From: Sphingobacterium detergens
GTDB lineage: Bacteria > Bacteroidota > Bacteroidia > Sphingobacteriales > Sphingobacteriaceae
Reading direction: 5' to 3'
Assembly: GCF_003610355.1 (NCBI RefSeq)
Contig: NZ_RAPY01000006.1
Location: 186,001-250,000, forward strand
DNA: 64,000 nt
Position numbers and translations under genes: made by a program. The stretch's first letter is position 1. The number at the start of each line of letters is the position of its first letter. This document shows positions 45,508-52,825 of this stretch, piece after piece. The notes under the pieces are model-generated. The model made no database searches, had not been told where the DNA came from, and saw only the letters and a list, made by a program, of their open reading frames with translations.

Positions 45508-45908
45508 CTTTCAACATTGTTATGTGAATTTGGATCTGTTATACACATCATATTTCGATGCCGAAGAGCTTTTAAGCTTGTTATAAACATTTTTGTGTTG
45601 ATAACACTTTAGTTTTACACATTTATCGGTATTTTCTAGATTTGCTTATTTACCTTATTCACATTTGATTGTTAATAAATGCTGGGTTATGCACATTTTA
45701 GATCAATGGTTATATGTATACGTTCCACTTATTAACATTTTAACTGTTAATAAGTGGTTGTTTTTGTGGAAAAGTGAGTATTGAAGTATGGGAAAGTAGA
45801 TCTTATGCACAAAATACCAACAATCTAATCTGGGTTGATCTTTGTTGGTGTGTTAAGATGTTTGTTGAAATGTTAAATAGTCCTGCACTATTTGGAGAAT
45901 ACTAAATA
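45508..45908. other. Candidate chromosomal replication origin (oriC) with DnaA-box cluster
   Basis: AT-rich 400-base gap. Exact TTWTNCACA boxes: 45539 TTATACACA (+), 45613 TTTTACACA (+), 45655 TTATTCACA (+), 45687 TTATGCACA (+), 45765 TGTGGAAAA (minus), 45803 TTATGCACA (+). One-mismatch boxes: 45581 TTATAAACA, 45596 TGTTGATAA (minus), 45670 and 45745 TGTTAATAA (minus), 45729 TTATTAACA. I noticed no comparable cluster elsewhere in the window. AT-rich tracts between boxes could serve for unwinding. recF and DUF721 are within 2 kb; dnaA is not in the window. Confidence 0.8.
45725..45757. repeat. 13-bp perfect inverted repeat inside the candidate oriC
   Basis: CCACTTATTAACA (45725-45737) and its exact reverse complement (45745-45757) flank a 7-base TTTTAAC loop. 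Each arm contains a one-mismatch DnaA box, in opposite orientations. Confidence 0.85.
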
Positions 45909-46529
45909 CTATAGGTATTGTTCCAGATCACCTTTTCCTTCACGAACAACATCAAAGGTTCCCTCTGTCAGGTCTACTACTGTTGAAGCAACATTGTCCC
46001 CAAAACCTCCGTCAATAACGGCATCCACGAGATCTTGATATTTCTCATAGATCAATTCGGGATCCGTAGAGTATTCGATAATTTCGTCTTCATCGTGGAT
46101 GGAAGTTGTCACAATCGGATTGCCTAATTGTTTCACAATTTCCCGAACGATGTTATTGTCAGGTACACGAATACCCACAGTCTTCTTCTTTGAACTTAAT
46201 AATTTGGGAACTTTGGTGGTAGCGTTAAAGATAAAAGTAAAAGGGCCGGGTAGTGCCTTCTTAAGGACACGAAAGACGGCGGTGTCGAAAGATTTGGTGT
46301 ATTGTGAAATATCGGTCAGGTCGTAGCAGATAAAAGATAGGTTGGCCTTATCAGGCTTTAAGCCTCTAATCTCACAGACACGTTCAATTGCCTTTTGTTG
46401 TGTAATATCACAGCCTATACCGTAAACGGTATCTGTAGGGTAAATGATTACACCACCACGCCTAAGGATATCAACGGCCTGCGCGATGGCTTTTGGATTG
46501 GGATTGTCGTTATATATTTTGATAAGCAT
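45909..46529 (-). CDS. Sua5/YciO/YrdC-family protein (YciO type)
   Basis: 206 residues. Family fold with GGVIIYPTDTVYGIGCDI, KKTVGIRVPDNNIV, PIVTTSIHDEDE and TVVDLTEGTFDVVREGKGD. The length and the C-terminal VREGKGDLEQYL resemble YciO more than TsaC, yet in Bacteroidota such proteins are annotated L-threonylcarbamoyladenylate synthase (t6A37 of tRNA). The exact role is therefore uncertain. Its 3' end faces the candidate origin. Confidence 0.88.
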   Translation of the reverse strand: MLIKIYNDNPNPKAIAQAVDILRRGGVIIYPTDTVYGIGCDITQQKAIERVCEIRGLKPDKANLSFICYDLTDISQYTKSFDTAVFRVLKKALPGPFTFIFNATTKVPKLLSSKKKTVGIRVPDNNIVREIVKQLGNPIVTTSIHDEDEIIEYSTDPELIYEKYQDLVDAVIDGGFGDNVASTVVDLTEGTFDVVREGKGDLEQYL

Positions 46530-46650
46530 ATCTAGTCTGGTAAAATTTATAATGGCGTAGGGTGATTTTAGTTTTTAATCTGGTCACTTTCGAGCAGGAA
46601 GCGGATGATGTCAAAGCTTCAAAACTATTCTTCCAATACGTATATATTTA

Positions 46651-46693
46651 AAAGAACAACAGCCAAAATATTTTGTTTTGGCTGTTGTTCTTT
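46651..46693 (-). terminator. asnS terminator, 18-bp perfect stem
   Basis: AAAGAACAACAGCCAAAA (46651-46668) pairs with 46676-46693 across a 7-base loop. On the minus strand the stem ends in a T-rich arm. Confidence 0.82.
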
Positions 46694-46696
46694 ATA

Positions 46697-48142
46697 TTAA
46701 AATTCTGCGTTTTTCGGTGTGCGGGGGAATGGTATTACGTCGCGGATATTTGTCATTCCGGTTGTGAATAATACCAGGCGCTCAAAGCCTACACCAAATC
46801 CTGAATGTGGCACGGAACCAAAGCGGCGTGTATCCAAGAACCATTCCATTTCTTCTGCTGGTATACCTACTTCGGCCATACGTGCTAATAGACGGTCAAG
46901 ATTTTCCTCACGTTGCGAACCACCGACCATTTCACCGATACCTGGGAAAAGAATATCCATGGCACGAACAGTATTACGACCCTGAGCATCAGGCTCATTC
47001 TGTTTCATGTAGAAAGATTTGATTTCTCTTGGGTAATCGGTTAGGATAACAGGTTTTTTGAAGTGTTTTTCCACTAAATAGCGTTCATGTTCAGATTGCA
47101 GGTCAGCTCCCCAGTCATCAATTAGATACTTGAATTGTTTCTTCTGGTTTGGCTTACTACGTTTTAGTATTTCAACAGCGTCAGTATAAGTTACACGTTC
47201 GAAATTGTTCTCTAAGACAAAGTTTAGTTTTTCAACCAAATTTAATTCAGAACGTTCTGCTGCTGGTTTTGATTTCTCTTCTTCTAACAAACGGCTTTTC
47301 AAAAACTCGATTTCCTCAGGACAAGTTTCCAAAGCGTATTTAATCACGTATTTCAGCAAGGCCTCAGCCAAATCCATATTGTCTTCCAATTCATAGAATG
47401 CCATTTCCGGTTCTATCATCCAGAATTCAGCCAAGTGACGTGTTGTATTTGAGTTTTCAGCTCTAAAGGTTGGCCCAAAAGTATAGATGTTCCCAAAAGC
47501 CATTGCTCCGAGTTCACCTTCCAATTGACCAGATACAGTAAGATTTGTCGATTTTCCGAAGAAATCTTCCTTGAAATCAATTTCGCCATTTTCTTTACGC
47601 GGCGGGTTGCTCAAATTTAAGGTAGTCACCTGAAACATTTCACCAGCACCTTCTGCATCAGAACCTGTGATAATCGGTGTGTGCATGTACACAAAATCAT
47701 TTTCTTGGAAAAATTTATGTACAGCGAAAGCTAAGGCATTACGAACTTTGAATACAGCATTGAATGTGCCTGTACGAAAACGTAAGTGAGCAATTTCACG
47801 TAGAAATTCTAAGCTGTGTTTTTTGGGTTGTAAAGGGTATTTTTCAGGATCTGAATCACCTATAATGCTTACTTCAGTAGCTTTAACTTCTACTTTTTGT
47901 CCTTTACCTAGCGATTCTATCAATTGACCTTTTACACGAACTGCAGCTCCGGTAGTGATACGCTTTAGGATATCTTCAGGTGTATTTTCAAAATCGACTA
48001 CTGCTTGAATATTATTGATTGACGAACCGTCATTAATTGCTATAAATTGATTGTTACGGAAAGTTCTTACCCAACCTTTAACAACGACCTCTTTGCCGAA
48101 TTCTGTGGCATTCAATAGTTCCTTTATTCTTGTGTGTTCCAT
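46697..48142 (-). CDS. asnS: Asparaginyl-tRNA synthetase
   Basis: 481 residues from the ATG at 48142 (MEHTRIKELLN); an in-frame ATG at 48196 adds 18 non-conserved residues. N-terminal OB anticodon-binding domain (VVKGWVRTFRNNQFIAINDGSS), class II motif 2 (FGPTFRAENSNTTRHLAEFWMIEPEMAF) and motif 3 (GFGVGFERLVLFTTGM). Charges tRNA-Asn. A TATTTTTG box on the minus strand at 48195-48202 may be its promoter. Confidence 0.96.
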   Translation of the reverse strand: MEHTRIKELLNATEFGKEVVVKGWVRTFRNNQFIAINDGSSINNIQAVVDFENTPEDILKRITTGAAVRVKGQLIESLGKGQKVEVKATEVSIIGDSDPEKYPLQPKKHSLEFLREIAHLRFRTGTFNAVFKVRNALAFAVHKFFQENDFVYMHTPIITGSDAEGAGEMFQVTTLNLSNPPRKENGEIDFKEDFFGKSTNLTVSGQLEGELGAMAFGNIYTFGPTFRAENSNTTRHLAEFWMIEPEMAFYELEDNMDLAEALLKYVIKYALETCPEEIEFLKSRLLEEEKSKPAAERSELNLVEKLNFVLENNFERVTYTDAVEILKRSKPNQKKQFKYLIDDWGADLQSEHERYLVEKHFKKPVILTDYPREIKSFYMKQNEPDAQGRNTVRAMDILFPGIGEMVGGSQREENLDRLLARMAEVGIPAEEMEWFLDTRRFGSVPHSGFGVGFERLVLFTTGMTNIRDVIPFPRTPKNAEF

Positions 48143-48337
48143 CTTAATTTTTGGAGAATGACTTGTAAAAGATGCTTTGTTAAAAAAGCAATACAAAAAT
48201 AAGCTATTCTATTGGTTTATTGGGTATAAATGTTGATTTAATTCGCTGAATGAAGGATCAATAAGCTTCTAAGCTTAATTTTTCCCGGCCACTATTTGCG
48301 TCAAACTGAGCAAAAAAGAGCTGCCTTTGGGGCAAAA

Positions 48338-48368
48338 AAAAGCGGAACAACTGAGTTGTCCCGCTTTT
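48338..48368 (-). terminator. sucC terminator
   Basis: AAAAGCGG-A-ACAACT (48338-48352) pairs with AGTTGT-C-CCGCTTTT (48355-48368) with one internal mismatch. On the minus strand it is followed by T-rich sequence. Confidence 0.78.
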
Positions 48369-48391
48369 AAGCTTTATGATGATTGAAGGAA

Positions 48392-49585
48392 TTAACCTTT
48401 CAACACTTTAGTTACTAATTCAGCAGCTTCTTTCAATAAGATTGCAGAATAAACTTGTAAGCCTGATTCATCGATTAATTTTTTCGCTTCTTCAGCATTT
48501 GTACCTTGAAGACGTACGATGATAGGAACAGGAATATTACCAATTTCACTGTAAGCATCAATGACACCTTGCGCTACACGGTCACAACGAACGATACCAC
48601 CGAAGATGTTGATCAAAATTGCTTTTACATTAGGATCTTTCAAAATGATATTGAAACCAGCTTTTACAGTTTCAGCATTTGCAGTACCACCAACATCTAA
48701 GAAGTTTGCAGGTTCACCACCAGCTAATTTGATGATATCCATTGTTGCCATTGCAAGACCAGCACCGTTTACCATACAACCTACGTTACCGTCAAGTTTA
48801 ACATAGTTAAGGTTTGATTCACCAGCTTCAACTTCCGTTGGATCTTCTTCTGTTACATCGCGCATAGCTGCGTAATCAGGGTGACGGTACAATGCGTTCT
48901 CGTCAAGATTTACTTTGGCATCAACTGCTAAGATCTTGTCATCAGAAGTTTTTAATACCGGATTGATCTCGAACATAGAAGAGTCAGTAGAATCGTATGC
49001 TTTGTAAAGTGCAGCAACGAATTTTACCATTTCTTTGTGTGCAGCACCAGAAAGACCTAGATTAAAAGCAATTTTACGTGCTTGGAATCCTTGTAAGCCT
49101 ACTTTTGGATCGATTTCTTCTTTGAAAATCAAGTGCGGTGTTTTTTCTGCAACTTCTTCAATGTCCATACCACCTTCTGTAGAGTACATAACAATGTTAC
49201 GTCCTGTAGCACGGTCTAATAATACAGACATGTAGAATTCTTTTGTTTCGCTTTCACCTGGATAGTAAACGTCTTGAGCAACCAAAACTTTGTTTACTTT
49301 TTTACCTTCAGGTCCAGTTTGAGGCGTTACTAATTGCATACCAATGATGTCAGTTGCTTTTTGTTTGACTTCATCTAAGTTCTTAGCTAACTTGACACCA
49401 CCACCTTTACCACGGCCACCAGCGTGAATTTGAGCTTTGACAACAACCCAGTCGGAATTGTAGTCTTCTTTCATCTTTTTAGCCGCTTCCACAGCTTGCT
49501 CTGGAGTATCTGCTACGATACCTTCCTGTACGCGCACACCAAAGCTCTTTAGTATTTGTTTTCCTTGATATTCGTGAATGTTCAT
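48392..49585 (-). CDS. sucC: Succinate-CoA ligase (ADP-forming) beta subunit
   Basis: About 397 residues from the ATG at 49585 (MNIHEYQGKQILKSFGV); the ATG at 49591 would add two residues but lies against the promoter box. ATP-grasp domain (VVVKAQIHAGGRGKGGGVKLA) and CoA-ligase domain (LDVGGTANAETV, INIFGGIVRCDRVAQG). Works with SucD in the TCA cycle; sucD is not adjacent. A -7 box TATTTTTG ends 4 bases before the ATG, so the mRNA is probably leaderless. Confidence 0.96.
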   Translation of the reverse strand: MNIHEYQGKQILKSFGVRVQEGIVADTPEQAVEAAKKMKEDYNSDWVVVKAQIHAGGRGKGGGVKLAKNLDEVKQKATDIIGMQLVTPQTGPEGKKVNKVLVAQDVYYPGESETKEFYMSVLLDRATGRNIVMYSTEGGMDIEEVAEKTPHLIFKEEIDPKVGLQGFQARKIAFNLGLSGAAHKEMVKFVAALYKAYDSTDSSMFEINPVLKTSDDKILAVDAKVNLDENALYRHPDYAAMRDVTEEDPTEVEAGESNLNYVKLDGNVGCMVNGAGLAMATMDIIKLAGGEPANFLDVGGTANAETVKAGFNIILKDPNVKAILINIFGGIVRCDRVAQGVIDAYSEIGNIPVPIIVRLQGTNAEEAKKLIDESGLQVYSAILLKEAAELVTKVLKG

Positions 49586-49588
49586 TTG

Positions 49589-49596
49589 CAAAAATA
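49589..49596 (-). promoter_or_regulatory. -7 element TATTTTTG of sucC
   Basis: Exact TAnnTTTG on the minus strand, 4 bases before the ATG at 49585. Confidence 0.55.
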
Positions 49597-49742
49597 TTTG
49601 GCGTAAAAATATGTTTTTTTGGGGGATAAGACAAGGGATAAATTGCTCTTTTATCTATTTTTTGACATTTGTGAAAAATAAAATGGCTGAAATAGAGAAA
49701 TAACTGCTTATTTATTCAAAGGTGTGATATCGTAAATTTATT

Positions 49743-49750
49743 TATCTTTG
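49743..49750 (+). promoter_or_regulatory. -7 element TATCTTTG of lolD
   Basis: Exact TAnnTTTG, 5 bases before the ATG at 49755. Predicts a leaderless transcript. Confidence 0.6.
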
Positions 49751-49754
49751 CCCT

Positions 49755-50408
49755 ATGATGTTACAAGCCAAAGGAATTCACAAAGCTTATGGGGCATTGC
49801 CCATCTTAAAAGGCGTCGACATAACCGTGGAAAAAGGTGAAATCGTGAGTATTGTCGGAGCGTCAGGGGCAGGTAAAAGTACACTTTTGCATATTATCGG
49901 AACGTTGGACAAACCTGATCAAGGTTCGATATTTATTGATGGTGTCGATATCCATAAACTGAGTGCCAAAAAGCTGAGTGCATTTCGTAATGAGCATATT
50001 GGTTTCGTTTTTCAGTTTCATCATTTATTGCCTGAATTTACCGCATTGGAAAATGTGTGTATTCCTGCATTTATCCGTGGCCAGGGACGGGCTGAAGCCG
50101 AAACGAAAGCGAAAGAACTATTGGAGCTACTCGGTGTTTCTCATCGTATTGATCATAAGCCTGCTGAAATGTCTGGAGGTGAACAACAACGTGTGTCTGT
50201 CGCTAGGGCGCTGATGAATGATCCTTCAATCATTTTAGCTGACGAGCCTTCAGGGAACCTGGATTCCGAAAATGCAGCGGCCTTACATCAGTTGTTTTTT
50301 GATCTTAGAAACAAATTCCAACAAACATTTATCATCGTTACCCATAATGAAGAATTGGCCCGTATATCGGATCGAACAATTCATATGCGTGACGGATTGG
50401 TGGTGTAA
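49755..50408 (+). CDS. lolD: ABC transporter ATPase of the LolD/MacB type
   Basis: 217 residues. Walker A GASGAGKST at 35-43, Q-loop region FVFQFHHLLPEFTALENV, signature MSGGEQQRVSVARAL, Walker B IILADEPSGNLDS and H-loop IIVTHNEELA. The LolD-like FQFHHLLPEFTALENV block suggests the lipoprotein-release complex LolCDE at the inner membrane. No permease gene is adjacent, which leaves MacB-like alternatives open. Confidence 0.88.
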   Translation: MMLQAKGIHKAYGALPILKGVDITVEKGEIVSIVGASGAGKSTLLHIIGTLDKPDQGSIFIDGVDIHKLSAKKLSAFRNEHIGFVFQFHHLLPEFTALENVCIPAFIRGQGRAEAETKAKELLELLGVSHRIDHKPAEMSGGEQQRVSVARALMNDPSIILADEPSGNLDSENAAALHQLFFDLRNKFQQTFIIVTHNEELARISDRTIHMRDGLVV

Positions 50409-50527
50409 CCTATTTCATAGGAAATCCATTGTGTTTAATAGATCAAGATATGGGACGAAAGGAGCCAGCTTGATTTATTGGACGAATCTTTGAGGGCTTA
50501 ATTGCCGATGAATAACATTTTATTTTG

Positions 50528-51007
50528 ATGAAGAAAATATTGATAACTTTCGGAACCAGACCGCTGGCAATGCGTATTGCTAGAAAACTTTCAGGTAGTT
50601 TTGAAGTTTTGTATGCGAGTTCGGAAGAGATTCCGGAATTACTTTTAAAATCTGGGAATTATGCAGCCATTCCAAAGGGCTTGCTACCAACTTTTGCGCA
50701 TGAGGTGCTAAAATTGAGTTTAGATCAAAAGGTTGATTATGTGTTACCTTTAGGCGGTTTCGAACTGGAACCATTGGCCGAAGCCAAAGTTTTATTTGAA
50801 GAATATCAGATTTCAGTTCTCGTTCCAGATAAGGATTTCCTTGAAACATTTTCTATCATTGAAAACCCTCCGGCTGATCTTCCTTATGTTTTGCTTTCAA
50901 AGGGCAATAATTTGTTGGGCGAGGAGATTTATGAAAGTACATTGGATGGACTTATGATCACTTCGGATTCGGCTGAAGAGTTCGCTTTAGTCTGTGTGTC
51001 GAAGTAA
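50528..51007 (+). CDS. Conserved protein of unknown function
   Basis: 159 residues from ATG 50528 (MKKILITFGTRPLAMRIARKL). The start resembles a Rossmann or pre-ATP-grasp nucleotide-binding fold (beta strand, loop, helix), followed by alternating strands and helices (VDYVLPLGGFELEPLAEAKVLF). No ATP-grasp core is present. I do not recognise a named family. Plus-strand run with the next gene. Confidence 0.7.
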   Translation: MKKILITFGTRPLAMRIARKLSGSFEVLYASSEEIPELLLKSGNYAAIPKGLLPTFAHEVLKLSLDQKVDYVLPLGGFELEPLAEAKVLFEEYQISVLVPDKDFLETFSIIENPPADLPYVLLSKGNNLLGEEIYESTLDGLMITSDSAEEFALVCVSK

Positions 51008-51081
51008 TATAATCCTATTCTCAATTTGGTATCTGTTGGGCATAATCTGTTCAACTTTTTTAATTTAAAGGTCTATTAGTG

Positions 51082-51612
51082 ATGATGTTTCCAGAAGAAA
51101 AAAAAGTGTATGTCTTTGAATTGGATGATGTTCTTTTTCCGAAAAAAGACTACTTACTCCAAGTTTATTATCTCTTTGCTAACTTTATAGAATTCACGGA
51201 GACCTTCCCCCCACAGGGTGATTTGGTCAACTTTATGAAAAATCATTTGGAAAATCAGGGCGAGGAATCCCTATTTGAACATGCGCAAGCGACTTTTGGA
51301 TTTGATATGAAGTACAAGGAGCATTTTGAACGGCTACATGTAAATGCTGTATTACCACTTAAGTTGCATCTTTTTGACCATATTACTGCACTATTTTCGC
51401 AATTGGATGCGGAAGGTAAGGAAATATGTGTTTTGACGAAAGGGAATCCACTGGAACAATTGAATAAGGTAAAATTTGTAGACTGGGGTGAGTTTAGCAA
51501 TCGAGTGAAAATTTATTTTCAGGATGAACTTGATTTCCGGCAGATAGACCCTACTCAATTTTTAGTACAGGAATTTGCAGTGGATATCACTGCGATTCAA
51601 TTTGTGGACTAA
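51082..51612 (+). CDS. HAD-like protein with altered catalytic motif
   Basis: 176 residues from ATG 51082. It begins VYVFELDDVLFPKKDYLLQ, matching HAD motif I (DLDDTLF) but with the nucleophile Asp changed to Glu. Motif II is recognisable (ICVLTKGNPLEQLNKVKFVDW), while the acidic motif IV is missing; the C-terminus is divergent (FAVDITAIQFVD). A phosphatase fold that has probably lost catalysis. Neighbour genes give no role. GTG at 51079 and ATG at 51085 are alternative starts. Confidence 0.72.
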   Translation: MMFPEEKKVYVFELDDVLFPKKDYLLQVYYLFANFIEFTETFPPQGDLVNFMKNHLENQGEESLFEHAQATFGFDMKYKEHFERLHVNAVLPLKLHLFDHITALFSQLDAEGKEICVLTKGNPLEQLNKVKFVDWGEFSNRVKIYFQDELDFRQIDPTQFLVQEFAVDITAIQFVD

Positions 51613-51632
51613 GTTTTCATTGATTATCTTTG
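51601..51632 (+). promoter_or_regulatory. lacI-type regulator promoter: TTTG-N20-TATCTTTG
   Basis: TTTG (51601-51604) and exact TAnnTTTG (51625-51632) with 20-base spacing. The -33 box lies within the last codons of the HAD-like gene. Confidence 0.62.
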
Positions 51633-51743
51633 TATTATCTACCAACAATGTTTTGACTTTAAAATATACTGAATAAACATTGTTGAAAAAAAATTATGAT
51701 TAGGGATATAAAAGCCCTATTTTTATATAAAGCCCTTGGATTT

Positions 51744-52748
51744 ATGAATAAAGTGAACAAGCCTGCCACGATTAAGGAAATTGCCAAGAAGCTGAAAATC
51801 AGTCCTTCCACGGTGTCAAGAGCATTGAATGACCATCCAAGTATTGGATTGGTAACGACAATGCGTGTGAAAAAAATGGCCGAAGAATTGAACTACGAAC
51901 CCAATCAAACAGCCATTTTCTTTAAACAGCGTAAAACGTTTACCATAGCTGTGATTTTACCCAGTCTTTCAGAACCATTTTTTTCTTTTGCAATCAGCGA
52001 AATAGAAAATGTTGCTTCGGCACAACGGTACACTGTTTTAATGGGGCAGTCGTTGGATGATCCTGATCGGGAAGAACAGATTTTAAAAACATTTAAAAAT
52101 CATAGGGTAGATGGTATCTTGATGTCTATCGGTAAGAAAACGACTAATTTGGAGTTTATCGAGAAATTGGAGTCATCTGGAATCCCGGTTGTCTTTTTTG
52201 ATTGTGTTCCTAGTTTGCCGAATATCAATAAAGTTCAAAGCGATCTATCCACAGGAATGAATGAGGCTGTTGATGCTTTTGTTGCCCGTGGGCATAAAGT
52301 CATTGCTTTGGTCAATGGGCCAAAGACTTTGCCTGCGAGTGAGGATAGAAAAGTAGCCTATTTATCTGCAATGAAGCGAAATGGGATGGATATCTTGGAA
52401 AAAAATATTATTGAAACAGACCTGAGCACCGAAGGAAATGAGAAAGCAATGGACAGTATATTTGCGATGTCCGAACGACCTTCAGCGATTATTTCTTTCA
52501 ATGACTTTGTTACACTGGATTTGATGAAGGCAGCGCGCAACAAAGGGTTGGTTTTAAATCAAGATATCTTCTTTATTAGCTATGCTAATTATCCTCTTTG
52601 GCAATACATGGAAAACCCACCAATGGGTCGTATCGAACAGTTTCCAGGTATGCAAGCGCGTAAGGCAGCCGAAATTCTATTTGAACGAATCGAGAATTCA
52701 GATGTAGCAGACCAACAAATTGTATTTAAGTCGAGGTTGGTAATGTAA
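51744..52748 (+). CDS. LacI-family transcriptional regulator
   Basis: 334 residues from ATG 51744 (MNKVNKPATIKEIAKKLKI); an ATG at 51696 would add 16 residues of unusual composition. N-terminal HTH PATIKEIAKKLKISPSTVSRAL with hinge helix, and a periplasmic-binding-protein-like effector domain (VDGILMSIGK, VVFFDCVPS, HKVIALVNGP, PSAIISFNDFVTLDLMKAA). Usually controls sugar uptake genes, but no carbohydrate operon is adjacent, so the target lies elsewhere. Followed by a long terminator. Confidence 0.92.
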   Translation: MNKVNKPATIKEIAKKLKISPSTVSRALNDHPSIGLVTTMRVKKMAEELNYEPNQTAIFFKQRKTFTIAVILPSLSEPFFSFAISEIENVASAQRYTVLMGQSLDDPDREEQILKTFKNHRVDGILMSIGKKTTNLEFIEKLESSGIPVVFFDCVPSLPNINKVQSDLSTGMNEAVDAFVARGHKVIALVNGPKTLPASEDRKVAYLSAMKRNGMDILEKNIIETDLSTEGNEKAMDSIFAMSERPSAIISFNDFVTLDLMKAARNKGLVLNQDIFFISYANYPLWQYMENPPMGRIEQFPGMQARKAAEILFERIENSDVADQQIVFKSRLVM

Positions 52749-52765
52749 TTTTCAACCAAAAGAGT

Positions 52766-52815
52766 AACATAAAAAAGAGGGGAAGATCATTCGATCTTCC
52801 CCTCTTTTTTATGTT
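52766..52815. terminator. Bidirectional terminator, perfect 23-bp stem
   Basis: Bases 52766-52788 are the exact reverse complement of 52793-52815 around an ATTC loop. Core GAGGGGAAGATC with A6/T6 flanks; separates the LacI gene from the convergent lpdA. Confidence 0.9.
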
Positions 52816-52825
52816 TATATTGTGA

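Noticed and set aside
45700..45757. dif-like site near the convergent gene boundary
   Set aside because: Contains TGTATA but the flanking arms do not resemble XerC/XerD arms; the DnaA boxes explain the region better.
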